64,000 bases of DNA from Streptomyces griseus (lineage in GTDB: Bacteria; Actinomycetota; Actinomycetes; Streptomycetales; Streptomycetaceae), in NCBI RefSeq assembly GCF_001715295.1, contig NZ_MDKB01000003.1, positions 1,133,954 through 1,197,953 on the forward strand, read 5' to 3'. The notes under the pieces were generated by a model that was not told where the DNA came from, ran no database searches, and saw nothing but the letters and a program-made list of their open reading frames with translations. This document shows positions 8,620 through 17,267 of this stretch, one piece after another (position 1 is the first letter of the stretch; every line of letters begins with the position of its first letter). The position numbers were made by a program, and so were the translations under genes.

Positions 8620-9967
8620 CGGCACCGACGCCCCCCGGCCACCGCGGCGACGGCGCGCGGAGGACTCCGGGAAGTCCCGTCCGCGGCGCGGACGGCGTGT
8701 GGTCATCGGGGTCGTGGCACTGACGGTCGTCACGGCCGGCGCGATGGGCGTGGCCGCGTGGCAGAACCACGCGGAGAGCCCGGAGACGGCGCGCAGCGAC
8801 ACGCAGAGCTCGATCGCCACCGTGACCCGAGCCGACCTGTCCAACACCCAGACGCTGAAGGGCACCCTGGGGTACAGCCGGACGACGACGCTGAAAGGCG
8901 GCAAGGCCGGCCTGATCACCTGGCTCCCGTCCACGGGGACCACGGTGAAGCGGGGCAAGCCGCTGTACCGGGTCGACAACGTTCCGGTGCCCGTCTTCTA
9001 CGGCGACACGCCGCTCTACCGGACCCTGTCGGCCCGAGGGACCACCGGGCCGGACGTGAAGACGGTGGCCGACAACCTTCGCGAACTCGGCTACGACACG
9101 GGCTCCCAGCCCCCGGTGGGAACGTGGGTCACCCCACAACCCGTCACAGCGGACGAGAGGGATGCCGGGCAGGGGGCCGACGCCCCGCCGGGCGGAACCG
9201 GCACGACGACCGACGGTCCGACCGACCGCGCCGGCGCGCCGACCGGAGGGCCGGACACCGGTACCGGTCAGGGCCCCTCGGCCGATGACGCTCCCTCCAC
9301 CCCGGCGCCCGTCCAGGTCAAGAGCGGCGACGGGGTCCTGACCAGCAGCCTCATCGCCGCGATCAAGCGCTGGCAGACCTCGGCCGGTATGCCTTCCACC
9401 GGCGTGCTGCGTGTCGGCGACGTCTCGGTTCTGTCCGGTGCCGTACGGATCAGCGGCGTACAGGCCCAGCTCGCCGACCCGGCCGACGGGACCCTGATGG
9501 CGGTCACCTCCACCAAGAAGTCGGTGACCGTCGCCGTGGATCCGACCCAGGTGGGCTCGATGAAGCGGGGCGACCGGGTGACGGTGGACCTGCCCGACAG
9601 CTCGACGGCCGAGGGCACCATCGACGCCATCAGCGCCAACGTCCAACTCAGCGAGGGAGGAGCCGGCGACGGCAGCGGCGGCGGCCCCGGCGAGCCTCAG
9701 CTGAACGTCAGTATCTCGCTGCGCGACACCGCAGCGGTCCGTGCCCTGAACTCCGCCCCGGTGGATGTGCGGTTCACCTCGGAGACCCGCAAGGGAGTAC
9801 TGACCGTACCCGTCGGCGCGCTGCTGGCGCTGAGCGAGGGTGGCTACTCGGTCCAGTTGCCGGACGGCGAACTGGTCGCGGTGAAGACCGGGATGTTCTC
9901 CAAGGGCATGGTGGAGGTCAGCGGTGAAGGCATCGGTGAGGGCACCAAGGTGGTGACGACCTCATGA
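8609..9967 (+). CDS. Peptidoglycan-binding, HlyD/MacA-like membrane adaptor
   Basis: A 452-residue adaptor starting at GTG 8609 inside the lipoprotein gene (11-base overlap). A basic N-terminus precedes one TM helix at about 30-50. The segment LKGTLGYSRTTTL and the later VAVDPTQVGSMKRGDRVTVDL and LTVPVGALLAL match the barrel and lipoyl-type parts of periplasmic adaptor proteins. A PG_binding_1 helical module (DVKTVADNLRELGY, then SLIAAIKRWQTSAGM) is split by a Gly/Thr/Pro-rich insert of about 75 residues. Such proteins couple a MacB-type ABC transporter to the cell wall in Gram-positive bacteria. It overlaps the ATPase gene by an ATGA junction, indicating one translationally coupled operon. 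Confidence 0.85.
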   Translation: MASDGTDAPRPPRRRRAEDSGKSRPRRGRRVVIGVVALTVVTAGAMGVAAWQNHAESPETARSDTQSSIATVTRADLSNTQTLKGTLGYSRTTTLKGGKAGLITWLPSTGTTVKRGKPLYRVDNVPVPVFYGDTPLYRTLSARGTTGPDVKTVADNLRELGYDTGSQPPVGTWVTPQPVTADERDAGQGADAPPGGTGTTTDGPTDRAGAPTGGPDTGTGQGPSADDAPSTPAPVQVKSGDGVLTSSLIAAIKRWQTSAGMPSTGVLRVGDVSVLSGAVRISGVQAQLADPADGTLMAVTSTKKSVTVAVDPTQVGSMKRGDRVTVDLPDSSTAEGTIDAISANVQLSEGGAGDGSGGGPGEPQLNVSISLRDTAAVRALNSAPVDVRFTSETRKGVLTVPVGALLALSEGGYSVQLPDGELVAVKTGMFSKGMVEVSGEGIGEGTKVVTTS

Positions 9968-10668
9968 GTGCCGATCCGGTGCTTGCGGTCCGTGGAGCGA
10001 GCATGGTGTATCCCGGCGGGGTCACGGCGCTCGACGACGTCTCGCTCATCGTCGAGCAGGGCGAACTGCTCGGGATCGTCGGCCCGTCCGGTTCCGGGAA
10101 GTCGACGCTGCTGAACATCATGGGCACGCTGGACCGGCCGACCGGCGGCACCGTGGAGATCGCCGGCCAGAACGTCGCGGGACTCTCCGACCGCAGACTG
10201 TCCGCACTGCGGGGCCGGCAGCTCGGTTTCGTCTTCCAGCAGTTCCACCTCACGGAGGGGCTGACCGCTGCCGAGAACGTCGCCACCGGTCTGCTGTACG
10301 CCGGGGTACCGCGCAACCAGCGCCGCCCCCTGGCCTTGAAGGCGCTGGAGCGGGTGGGGCTGGGACGCCGCGCACGGCACCTGCCGCACCAGCTGTCCGG
10401 CGGTGAGCGGCAGCGGGTGGCCATCGCCCGTGCGCTCGTCAACCGGCCGGTCCTGGTCCTCGCGGACGAGCCGACGGGCGCACTGGACACCGCCAACAGC
10501 ATCGCGGTGCTCGATCTGCTGACCTCGCTGAACCGTGAGGGGACCACCATCGTGGTCATCACCCACGACCGGGACATCGCCGCCCAACTGCCGCGCTGCG
10601 TCGAGGTCCGTGACGGCCGCATTCTCTCGGATACCCACACGTACACCCGTACGGAGCACCCCTCATGA
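9964..10668 (+). CDS. ABC transporter ATP-binding protein, MacB/LolD type
   Basis: A 234-residue ATPase. Walker A GPSGSGKST at 40-48, Q-loop in FVFQQFHL, signature LSGGERQ at 144-150, Walker B VLVLADEP with the following TGALD typical of the MacB/LolD group, and H-switch VITHD. It starts in an ATGA overlap with the adaptor and ends in an ATGA overlap with the permease, so the three are made together. This subfamily powers mechanotransmission rather than classic substrate translocation, moving peptides, lipoproteins or antibiotics away from the membrane. It probably forms a dimer with the permease encoded next. Confidence 0.96.
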   Translation: MSADPVLAVRGASMVYPGGVTALDDVSLIVEQGELLGIVGPSGSGKSTLLNIMGTLDRPTGGTVEIAGQNVAGLSDRRLSALRGRQLGFVFQQFHLTEGLTAAENVATGLLYAGVPRNQRRPLALKALERVGLGRRARHLPHQLSGGERQRVAIARALVNRPVLVLADEPTGALDTANSIAVLDLLTSLNREGTTIVVITHDRDIAAQLPRCVEVRDGRILSDTHTYTRTEHPS

Positions 10669-11912
10669 CCGTCGCACCTACGTGGACCGCCGGCCGGAGC
10701 AGCGCCGACGGTGTCGCCGACAGCAGCCCGGTGCGGTTGTCGCCGCTGGACATCCTGGGCCTGGGCCTCCTGGGCGTCCGGACCAGGAAGATGAGGGCGG
10801 TCCTGTCCGCTCTCGGCATCTCGATCGGCATCGCCACCCTGATCGTGGTCACCGGCATTCCGGCGTCCAGCCAGAAGGCCCTGATGGCCGAGCTGTCCGC
10901 CATGGGCACCAACATGCTCCAAGCCGTGCCGGCCCGCCAGGACCCACCTGTGCTGCTGCCGCCGGAATCGGTGGACATGGCCGCCCGGATCGGTCCGGTC
11001 TCGGTGGCCAGCGGGGTGGCCAACACCCATGCCGAGGTCTATCGCAACGACCTGGCCGGCGCCGACGACTACATGGGCATAACCGTCCTGGCGAGCAAGA
11101 ACAATCTGCTTCAGGCGATCAACGGCACGATGCGGTCGGGTCGGTTCCTCAGCGCGGACAACGAGAGGTTCCCCACCGCCGTCCTCGGCTCGGCCGCTGC
11201 CACCCACCTCGGCATCCCGAAGGTCACCCCCGGCGGGTCCGCTCCACAGATCTACATCGACCGCCAGTGGTTCACGGTGATCGGTGTCCTGGAGAAGACC
11301 CCGCTGTCGCCGGACATCGACCGCTCGGTCCTGGTCGGCTGGAGCGCCGCCGGCACCCTGCTGAAGTTCGACGGCCACCCCACCGTCATCTACCTCAAGG
11401 CCACGGAATCCGAGATGGAGGCCGTACGCGCCGTGCTCCCCGCGACCATCAACCCCGCACTTCCCGGGGTGGTGCAGATCAGCCGCCCGTCCGACGCACT
11501 GGCGGCGAAACGCGCCACCGAGAGCACCTTCTCCTCGCTCTTCCTCGGACTCGCCGGGGTCGCCCTCCTCGTCGGCGGTATCGGAGTGGCCAACACCATG
11601 GTCATCTCCGTCCTGGAACGCCGCCGCGAGATCGGGCTACGCCGTGCCCTGGGTGCCAGCCGCGGCCAGATACGCGGTCAGTTCCTCACCGAATCCGTCG
11701 TCCTGTCGGGGCTCGGAGGTCTGGTCGGCACCGTGCTCGGCGCTCTGGCCACCGTCGGCTACGCCGCCCACGAGGGCTGGCAGCCGGTCGTCCCCCTCGG
11801 TTCGGCGATCGCCGGGCTGGTCGGCGCGGTCGTGATCGGCATGCTCGCCGGCGTCTACCCGTCCGTCCGCGCCGCCCGCCTGTCCCCCATCGAGGCCCTG
11901 TCGACGAGCTGA
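10665..11912 (+). CDS. ABC transporter permease, MacB/FtsX type
   Basis: A 415-residue permease with the typical MacB layout. One TM helix near the N-terminus (RTRKMRAVLSALGISIGIATLIVV) precedes an extracellular MacB_PCD-like domain of about 220 residues. A FtsX domain with three TM helices follows (from about residue 285: LFLGLAGVALLVGGIGVANTMV, the ERRREIGLRRALGASRGQI coupling loop, then two more helices). The last gene of the operon, it is followed by a dispersed repeat and a strong hairpin terminator. Substrate unknown; together with the sensor pair it fits an inducible envelope-stress or antimicrobial-peptide efflux device. Confidence 0.94.
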   Translation: MTVAPTWTAGRSSADGVADSSPVRLSPLDILGLGLLGVRTRKMRAVLSALGISIGIATLIVVTGIPASSQKALMAELSAMGTNMLQAVPARQDPPVLLPPESVDMAARIGPVSVASGVANTHAEVYRNDLAGADDYMGITVLASKNNLLQAINGTMRSGRFLSADNERFPTAVLGSAAATHLGIPKVTPGGSAPQIYIDRQWFTVIGVLEKTPLSPDIDRSVLVGWSAAGTLLKFDGHPTVIYLKATESEMEAVRAVLPATINPALPGVVQISRPSDALAAKRATESTFSSLFLGLAGVALLVGGIGVANTMVISVLERRREIGLRRALGASRGQIRGQFLTESVVLSGLGGLVGTVLGALATVGYAAHEGWQPVVPLGSAIAGLVGAVVIGMLAGVYPSVRAARLSPIEALSTS

Positions 11913-11984
11913 GGGGTGTCCCGCACGTCCCGGAGGATCGGCGCGCGGCGCCGGACGCGGGGTGTCGCACGGCGGAGGGACGTC

Positions 11985-12060
11985 CGCGTACGGGATGTGC
12001 GGGGACGCTCCGGCAACCCGGCGGGGTGCCGTAGCCGCCGTGCGCCCGCCGGGATGCGGG
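11985..12060. repeat. Dispersed imperfect repeat, copy A
   Basis: A roughly 75-bp segment beginning CGCGTACGGGATGT and containing GGTGCCGTAGC aligns gap-free over most of its length with copy B at 25822-25903, about 14 kb away and outside any gene. Shared blocks include TACGGGATGT, GGACG, CGGCG and GGTGCCGTAGC. It sits immediately after the efflux operon. See findings. Confidence 0.6.
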
Positions 12061-12142
12061 AGTGGGAACGGCGCCGGCCCGCGTCCGGCGAGGGTTCCGC
12101 GGCCTCCGCCGGAAGGCGGCCCGTCCCCCGGCCGCACCGAAA

Positions 12143-12176
12143 CCGGGCAGGCCCGGCCCCGGCCGGGCCTGCCCGG
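12143..12176. terminator. Bidirectional hairpin terminator
   Basis: A perfect 16-bp stem (12143-12158 pairing with 12161-12176) with a 2-base nominal loop lies between the convergent permease and FAD oxidase genes. No U-tract is present, as is usual for streptomycete terminators. Confidence 0.75.
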
Positions 12177-12264
12177 CATCCGGTACCGGTCCCGCGTCCC
12201 GGGCGTCGGCAGGACCGCGTCGCATCGGCCAGGGCGCACACCGCGGCGGGGTGGAGCGTCGCGC

Positions 12265-13632
12265 TCAGAACAGCTTGCCGGGGTTGAGGAGGCCGAGCGG
12301 GTCGAAGGCCGCCTTGATGGCGCGCTGCAACTCCAGTCCCACCGGACCCAGTTCGCGGTCGAGCCACTCCTTCTTCAGCACGCCGACCCCGTGTTCGCCG
12401 GTGATGGTGCCGCCGAGCTCGAGACCCAGCGCCATGATCGCGTCGAAGGACGCCCGGGCCCGGCGGGACTCGTCCGCGTCGGTGTGGTCGAAGCAGACGA
12501 CGGGGTGGGTGTTCCCGTCGCCCGCGTGGGCGCAGACCCCGATCGTCAGGTCGAACTTCTCGGCGATGGCGGCGGTGCCCTCCAGCATCGCGCCCAACTT
12601 CGACCGCGGTACGCACACATCGTCGATCATCGTGGCGGACTTGACCCTCTCCATGGCCGGCAGCGACAGCCGACGGGCCTGGAGCAGGAGTTCGGACTCG
12701 GCCACGTCGTCGGCGGGTACCACCTCGGTGGCGCCCATGGCGACGCACAGCTCCCCGACGGCGGCGAGGTCGGCCGCCGGGTCGGGCGTGTCGAAGGCGC
12801 AGAGCAGCAGTGCCTCGGTGGACTCGGGCAGGCCCATGGCGGCCATCGCGTTGACGGCGCGCACGGTCGTACGGTCCATCAGTTCGAGGAGCGACGGGGT
12901 GTGTCCCTGCTCCATGATCCCGCACACGGCGTCGCAGGCCGCTGATGCGGAGGGGAACTCGGCCGCGAGCACGAGCTGTTGCGGAGGCTGCGGCCGCAGG
13001 GCGAGGACCGCCTGGACGACGATGCCGAGACTGCCTTCCGACCCCACGAAGAGCCGGGTGAGGTCGTATCCGGCGACGCCCTTGGCGGTGCGCCGGCCGG
13101 TACTGAGCAGCCGGCCGTCGGCCAGGACGACCTCCAGGCCGAGGACGTACTCGGCGGTGACGCCGTACTTCACACAGCACAGGCCGCCGGCCGCGGTCCC
13201 GATGTTGCCGCCGATGGTGCACATCTCCCAGCTGGACGGGTCCGGCGGGTAGTACAGCCCGTGCTCGCCGACGGCGCGCGACAGCGTGGCGTTGACGACA
13301 CCCGGTTCGACGACCGCGATCCGGTCGACCGGGCTGATCTCCAGGATCCGGTCCATCTTCACCAGGGAGAGCACGATGCAGCCGTCGGTGGCGTTCGCGC
13401 CGCCGGACAGACCCGTCCGGGCCCCCTGGGGCACCACGGGAACCCGCAGGGCGGTGGCGGTCCGCATGACGTGCTGGACCTCCTCGACCGTGCGCGGGAG
13501 CACCACGACGGCGGGGGCACCGGCATCGCAGAAGCTCGCCATGTCGTGGGCGTACGAGGCGGTGATGTCCGCGTCGGTGATGAGCGCCTCGGCCGGAAGA
13601 CCTGCCCGCAGTTGTTCGAGGAGTGAGTCCAT
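12265..13632 (-). CDS. FAD-binding oxidoreductase, GlcD/D-lactate dehydrogenase type
   Basis: A 455-residue flavoenzyme. Start MDSLLEQLRAG at 13632; the open frame continues upstream but reads as shadow. The N-terminal FAD_binding_4 domain shows VVVLPRTVEEVQHVMR, PQGARTGLSGGAN and the CTIGGNIGTAAGGLCCVKYG flavin-binding block. The C-terminal FAD-linked oxidase domain has VCAHAGDGNTHPV and TGEHGVGVLKKEWL, the conserved His-containing motifs of GlcD/DLD enzymes, and ends LLNPGKLF. It probably oxidises a 2-hydroxy acid such as glycolate or D-lactate. No GlcE or GlcF partner is adjacent. It diverges from the TPR gene with an 88-bp shared upstream region. Confidence 0.92.
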   Translation of the reverse strand: MDSLLEQLRAGLPAEALITDADITASYAHDMASFCDAGAPAVVVLPRTVEEVQHVMRTATALRVPVVPQGARTGLSGGANATDGCIVLSLVKMDRILEISPVDRIAVVEPGVVNATLSRAVGEHGLYYPPDPSSWEMCTIGGNIGTAAGGLCCVKYGVTAEYVLGLEVVLADGRLLSTGRRTAKGVAGYDLTRLFVGSEGSLGIVVQAVLALRPQPPQQLVLAAEFPSASAACDAVCGIMEQGHTPSLLELMDRTTVRAVNAMAAMGLPESTEALLLCAFDTPDPAADLAAVGELCVAMGATEVVPADDVAESELLLQARRLSLPAMERVKSATMIDDVCVPRSKLGAMLEGTAAIAEKFDLTIGVCAHAGDGNTHPVVCFDHTDADESRRARASFDAIMALGLELGGTITGEHGVGVLKKEWLDRELGPVGLELQRAIKAAFDPLGLLNPGKLF

Positions 13633-13720
13633 GATCCAAGCCTGACACCCGGGGCCAATGGTGTGAACCCGTCTACGCCGATGGGCGCAGAGCGCGATGT
13701 GCTCTTCATACTGACGCAGA

Positions 13721-15337
13721 GTGATGGCCATGGATGCCAAGCCGCAGCAGAATCCGGAGCCGCTCTCCTCCACCCTGCCGCCGGAGGGCGCGACGTCCGT
13801 CCCACCTCCTCCCCCGGCCCTGCGCACCACGCTGCGCAGGGCGGCGTTCGGTGCCGTCGCGGGCGCCGTCCTCGTGGCCGGCGCGGTCGTCGCCGTGCCG
13901 GACGAGGAGGTGAGGACGGCACCGCCCGCGCCGGGGCCGGTGGCGCGCGCCGAGGCCGCGGCGGCGGCCGGCTCCCCGGCCTCCCTGTCCGACCTCACCG
14001 CGCTGATCGGCGACCGGCAGAAGTGGGTCGAGACGCATCCGTCCGACGCCCCCTCCTGGGCGGTGCTCGGTACGGCGTATGTGGAGTGGGGCCGCCGCTC
14101 CGCGGACGCGGCGTACTACACACGGGCGGAGCGGGCACTGCAGCGCTCGCTGGCCGCGCAGCCCGGTGAGCGCGGCAACACGCAGGCGTGGGTGGGGCTG
14201 GGCGCGCTCGCCAACGCCCGGCACGACTACCTCGCGGCGAAGAAGTGGGGCGAGACGGTGCGCGCCCGGCAGCCGAAGGACTGGACGGCCTACCCGGTCC
14301 TGATCGACGCGTACAACGGCCTCGGCGAGTACGAGTCCGCGGGGAAGGCCACCGAGAGGTTCGGGGCGCTACGCAAGGGTGCTCCCTCGCTGGCCAGGAC
14401 GTCCGACATGTACCGCAACCAGGGCTGGCGCGAGGACGCCCTGGCCACTGCCCAGGAGGCGGCGGACCGCGCCACGGGCCCTGCCGAGAAGGCGGCGGCG
14501 CTGCACCGGCTGGGTGACCTGGCCTGGGAGCGCGGCGAACCCGCGGAGGCCCTCGCCCAGTACGAGGCCGCCCTGCGCACCGACCGGGGCCACCTCGCCT
14601 CCCGGGCCGGGAGGGCCCGCGCCCTGGCCGCACTGGACCGCACGGACGAGGCACTGGCCGACTACCGGACGGTCACCGTGAAGCTGCCCCTGCCGGAGTA
14701 CGTCCTGGAACTGGGTGAGCTGTACGAGTCCATGGACCTGGACGGCGACGCCCGCACCCAGTACGCGCACCTGCGCCGGCTCCTCGACAGGGCGAGGTCG
14801 GCCGGGGTGAACGAGTCCGTGCTGGAGGCCCGTTACGAGGCCGACCACGGCGACCCGGAGGCGGCGGTGGAGCTGATGCGCACGGAGTGGTCCTCGCTGC
14901 GCCGCAGTTCGGCGGTCTCGGACGCGCTGGGCTGGGCACTGCACCGGGCGGGCCGGTCCGAGGAGGCCGTGCAGTACGCGGAGCGGGCGGTGGAGACCGG
15001 GGAACGGAACGCCTCGTACGCGTATCACCTGGGAGTGATCGAGAGCAGCCTCGGGCAGGACGGGCCGGCCCGCGGGCATCTGGAGGAGGCGCTCCGGACC
15101 AACCCGGAGTTCTCCCCGCTGGCCGCCCCCCTGGCCCGGGAGGCCCTGGAGGAGCTGGGCGAACCGGCGCCCGGCGGCCCGGCGGAGCTGAGCGAACCGG
15201 AACCGGAGCCGGAGCCGGTTCCGTCGGCTTCCTCCTCGCCCTCCGCGGCGCCGGGGACCGGGCCGGCCCCGGAACGGGGGGCGGGCTCCGGTGGGGGTGG
15301 CGAGCCGAAGCGGCCGGCCCCTTCGGCGGCCTCGTGA
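13721..15337 (+). CDS. TPR repeat membrane-anchored protein
   Basis: A 538-residue protein. Starts GTG 13721 and ATG 13724 or 13730 are all possible because no clear ribosome site discriminates them. After a Pro-rich N-terminus there is one TM or signal helix (about 48-62, FGAVAGAVLVAGAVVAV). Then come at least eight tetratricopeptide-like helical repeats from about residue 95 to 470 (for example WVGLGALANARHDYLAAKKW and ALHRLGDLAWERGEPAEALA). The tail is acidic then Ser/Gly-rich, with EPEPEPEPVP. TPR arrays mediate protein-protein contacts; the partner is unknown. It converges on hppD over a strong terminator. Confidence 0.85.
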   Translation: MMAMDAKPQQNPEPLSSTLPPEGATSVPPPPPALRTTLRRAAFGAVAGAVLVAGAVVAVPDEEVRTAPPAPGPVARAEAAAAAGSPASLSDLTALIGDRQKWVETHPSDAPSWAVLGTAYVEWGRRSADAAYYTRAERALQRSLAAQPGERGNTQAWVGLGALANARHDYLAAKKWGETVRARQPKDWTAYPVLIDAYNGLGEYESAGKATERFGALRKGAPSLARTSDMYRNQGWREDALATAQEAADRATGPAEKAAALHRLGDLAWERGEPAEALAQYEAALRTDRGHLASRAGRARALAALDRTDEALADYRTVTVKLPLPEYVLELGELYESMDLDGDARTQYAHLRRLLDRARSAGVNESVLEARYEADHGDPEAAVELMRTEWSSLRRSSAVSDALGWALHRAGRSEEAVQYAERAVETGERNASYAYHLGVIESSLGQDGPARGHLEEALRTNPEFSPLAAPLAREALEELGEPAPGGPAELSEPEPEPEPVPSASSSPSAAPGTGPAPERGAGSGGGGEPKRPAPSAAS

Positions 15338-15344
15338 CGACGGC

Positions 15345-15386
15345 GCCCGGAACGGGACCTCCACGACGGGAGGGCCTGTTCCGGGC
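15345..15386. terminator. Bidirectional hairpin terminator
   Basis: GCCCGGAAC (15345-15353) pairs with GTTCCGGGC (15378-15386), and the interior can extend the stem. It fills the short convergent gap between the TPR gene and hppD. Confidence 0.75.
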
Positions 15387-15401
15387 ACGAGCCGCGGTGT
15401 C

Positions 15402-16547
15402 CTACAGGTTGCCGCGCTTCTCCTGCTCGCGCTCGATCGCCTCGAACAGGGCCTTGAAGTTGCCCTTCCCGAAGCCCATCGAGCCGTGCCGCTCGATCAT
15501 CTCGAAGAAGACCGTCGGCCGGTCCTGGACCGGCTTGGTGAAGATCTGCAGCAGGTAGCCGTCCTCGTCGCGGTCGACCAGGATCTTCAGCTCGCGCAGG
15601 GTCTCCACGGGCACGCGGGTCTCGCCCGCCCACTCGCCGAGCGTGTCGTAGTACGAGTCCGGAGTGTCGAGGAACTGCACGCCGGCCGCCCGCATCGCCT
15701 TCACGGAGGCGACGATGTCGTTGGTGGCGAGCGCGATGTGCTGGACTCCCGCGCCGCCGTAGAACTCCAGGTACTCGTCGATCTGCGACTTCTTCTTCGC
15801 GATCGCCGGCTCGTTGATCGGGAACTTCACCTTCAGGGTGCCGTCGGCGACGACCTTCGACATGAGGGCGGAGTACTCGGTGGCGATGTCGTCACCCACG
15901 AACTCCTTCATGTTGGTGAAGCCCATGACCTTGTTGTAGAAGGACACCCACTCGTTCATCCGGCCGAGTTCGACGTTGCCGACACAGTGGTCGACGGCCT
16001 GGAAGGTGCGCTTGGGGGCCGGCTCCACGAGGGGCTCGGCGGCCTGGTAGCCGGGCAGGTACGGGCCGTCGTAGGCGCCGCGCTCGACCAGGGTGTGGCG
16101 GGTCTTCCCGTACGTGGCGATGGCGGCCAGGACGACCGTGCCGTGCTCGTCCTCGACCTCGTAGGGCGCGGTGATGCCCTTCGCGCCGTGCTCGACCGCG
16201 TACGCGTACGCCGCCCGGGCGTCGGGGACCTCGATGGCGAGGTCGACCACACCGTCGCCGTGGGCGTGCACGTGGTCGGACAGGAAGGTGCCCCACTCGG
16301 TGGACGGCTTGATGACGGAGGTCAGGACGAACCGGGCCGAGCCGTTGGTCAGGACGTAACTCGCGGTCTCGCGGCTGCCGTTCTCCGGTCCGGAGTAGGC
16401 GACGAGCTTCATGCCGAAGGCGGTCGAGTAGTAGTGCGCCGCCTGCTTGGCGTTCCCCACGGCGAAGACCACCGCGTCCATTCCCTTGACCGGGAAGGGG
16501 TCGGCCTGCCGGGCGGTGTCAGGGGCGGCGTGCAGAGTCTCAGTCAT
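15402..16547 (-). CDS. hppD: 4-hydroxyphenylpyruvate dioxygenase
   Basis: A 381-residue non-heme iron enzyme that converts 4-hydroxyphenylpyruvate to homogentisate in tyrosine catabolism and ochronotic pigment formation. The length matches the streptomycete enzymes. With the MTETLHAAPD start at 16547, the iron ligands fall at His187 (AVDHCVGN), His270 (GVQHIAL) and Glu349 (VFFEMIERHG), exactly the expected 2-His-1-carboxylate spacing. C-terminal hallmarks GSMGFGKGNFKALFEAIE are intact, so the protein should be active. It is divergently transcribed from a Lrp/AsnC regulator that probably controls it in response to an aromatic amino acid. Confidence 0.98.
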   Translation of the reverse strand: MTETLHAAPDTARQADPFPVKGMDAVVFAVGNAKQAAHYYSTAFGMKLVAYSGPENGSRETASYVLTNGSARFVLTSVIKPSTEWGTFLSDHVHAHGDGVVDLAIEVPDARAAYAYAVEHGAKGITAPYEVEDEHGTVVLAAIATYGKTRHTLVERGAYDGPYLPGYQAAEPLVEPAPKRTFQAVDHCVGNVELGRMNEWVSFYNKVMGFTNMKEFVGDDIATEYSALMSKVVADGTLKVKFPINEPAIAKKKSQIDEYLEFYGGAGVQHIALATNDIVASVKAMRAAGVQFLDTPDSYYDTLGEWAGETRVPVETLRELKILVDRDEDGYLLQIFTKPVQDRPTVFFEMIERHGSMGFGKGNFKALFEAIEREQEKRGNL

Positions 16548-16669
16548 ACGGGAAGGGTCCCGTCGCTTCGCAAGGTGCGCAACAGTTAGCGAAATCATTG
16601 GTCAGACTGCCCAGTGGATAGCCAGGATGGGCGGACTATCTGTACAGGATGACCACCGGGAGACGTGTC

Positions 16670-17143
16670 ATGGCGATCGATCATCTGGACGGCCGGCTCA
16701 TCGTGCTGCTGGCCCGCGAGCCCCGCATCGGGGTGCTGGAGGCCTCCCGGCGGCTCGGCGTGGCTCGCGGCACCGTGCAGGCACGACTGGACCGCCTGCA
16801 GACGAACGGCGTCATCCGCGGCTTCGGGCCGGACGTCGACCCGGCGGCCCTCGGCTACCCCGTCACCGCCTTCGCCACCCTGGAGATCAAGCAGGGACAG
16901 GGTGCGGACGTGCGGGCCCATCTGCGGGGGGTGCCCGAGGTCCTGGAGATGCACACCACGACCGGGCACGGCGACATGCTCTGCCGGCTGGTGGCCCGCT
17001 CCAACGCGGACCTGCAGCGGGTGATCGACCGCGTCGTCGGCTTCGAGGGGATCATGCGGGCCTCCACGGCGATCGTGATGGAGAACCCCGTACCGCTGCG
17101 CGTCATCCCGCTCGTGGAGCAGGCGGCGGAGGACGCCGGCTGA
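16670..17143 (+). CDS. Lrp/AsnC-family regulator, probable hppD regulator
   Basis: A 157-residue regulator. ATG 16670 is chosen over ATG 16649 because GGGAGA lies 7 bases before it and the protein then begins directly with the helix-turn-helix MAIDHLDGRLIVLLAREPRI. The HTH (about 5-55) includes VLEASRRLGVARGTVQARLDRL. The C-terminal RAM effector-binding domain (about 65-145) includes ATLEIKQG and HTTTGHGDMLCRLVA. Its position divergent from hppD with a shared 122-bp gap argues for local control of tyrosine degradation. Effector unknown; tyrosine or phenylalanine is a guess. Confidence 0.93.
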   Translation: MAIDHLDGRLIVLLAREPRIGVLEASRRLGVARGTVQARLDRLQTNGVIRGFGPDVDPAALGYPVTAFATLEIKQGQGADVRAHLRGVPEVLEMHTTTGHGDMLCRLVARSNADLQRVIDRVVGFEGIMRASTAIVMENPVPLRVIPLVEQAAEDAG

Positions 17144-17214
17144 ACAGGGCGGGCCCGCGCGGACGGCTCACCCCGCACGGGCCTCCGGCCCCTCCGGAGC
17201 AGACTTACAAAGGA

Positions 17215-17253
17215 AACGCTGCAAAAAAAGCGTTGCAAAGCAGTCTTTGCAAC
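17215..17253. promoter_or_regulatory. Nested palindromic operator upstream of the ArsR-MFS operon
   Basis: Two overlapping-series inverted repeats are visible. The inner one is GTTGCAAAG (17232-17240), CAGT spacer, CTTTGCAAC (17245-17253), perfect. The outer one is AACGCT (17215-17220) with AGCGTT (17229-17234). They end 14 bases before the ATG of the ArsR gene. This is the expected place for an autoregulatory ArsR operator. The AT-rich character contrasts strongly with the flanks. Confidence 0.7.
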
Positions 17254-17267
17254 CTTACGGTTGCTCC

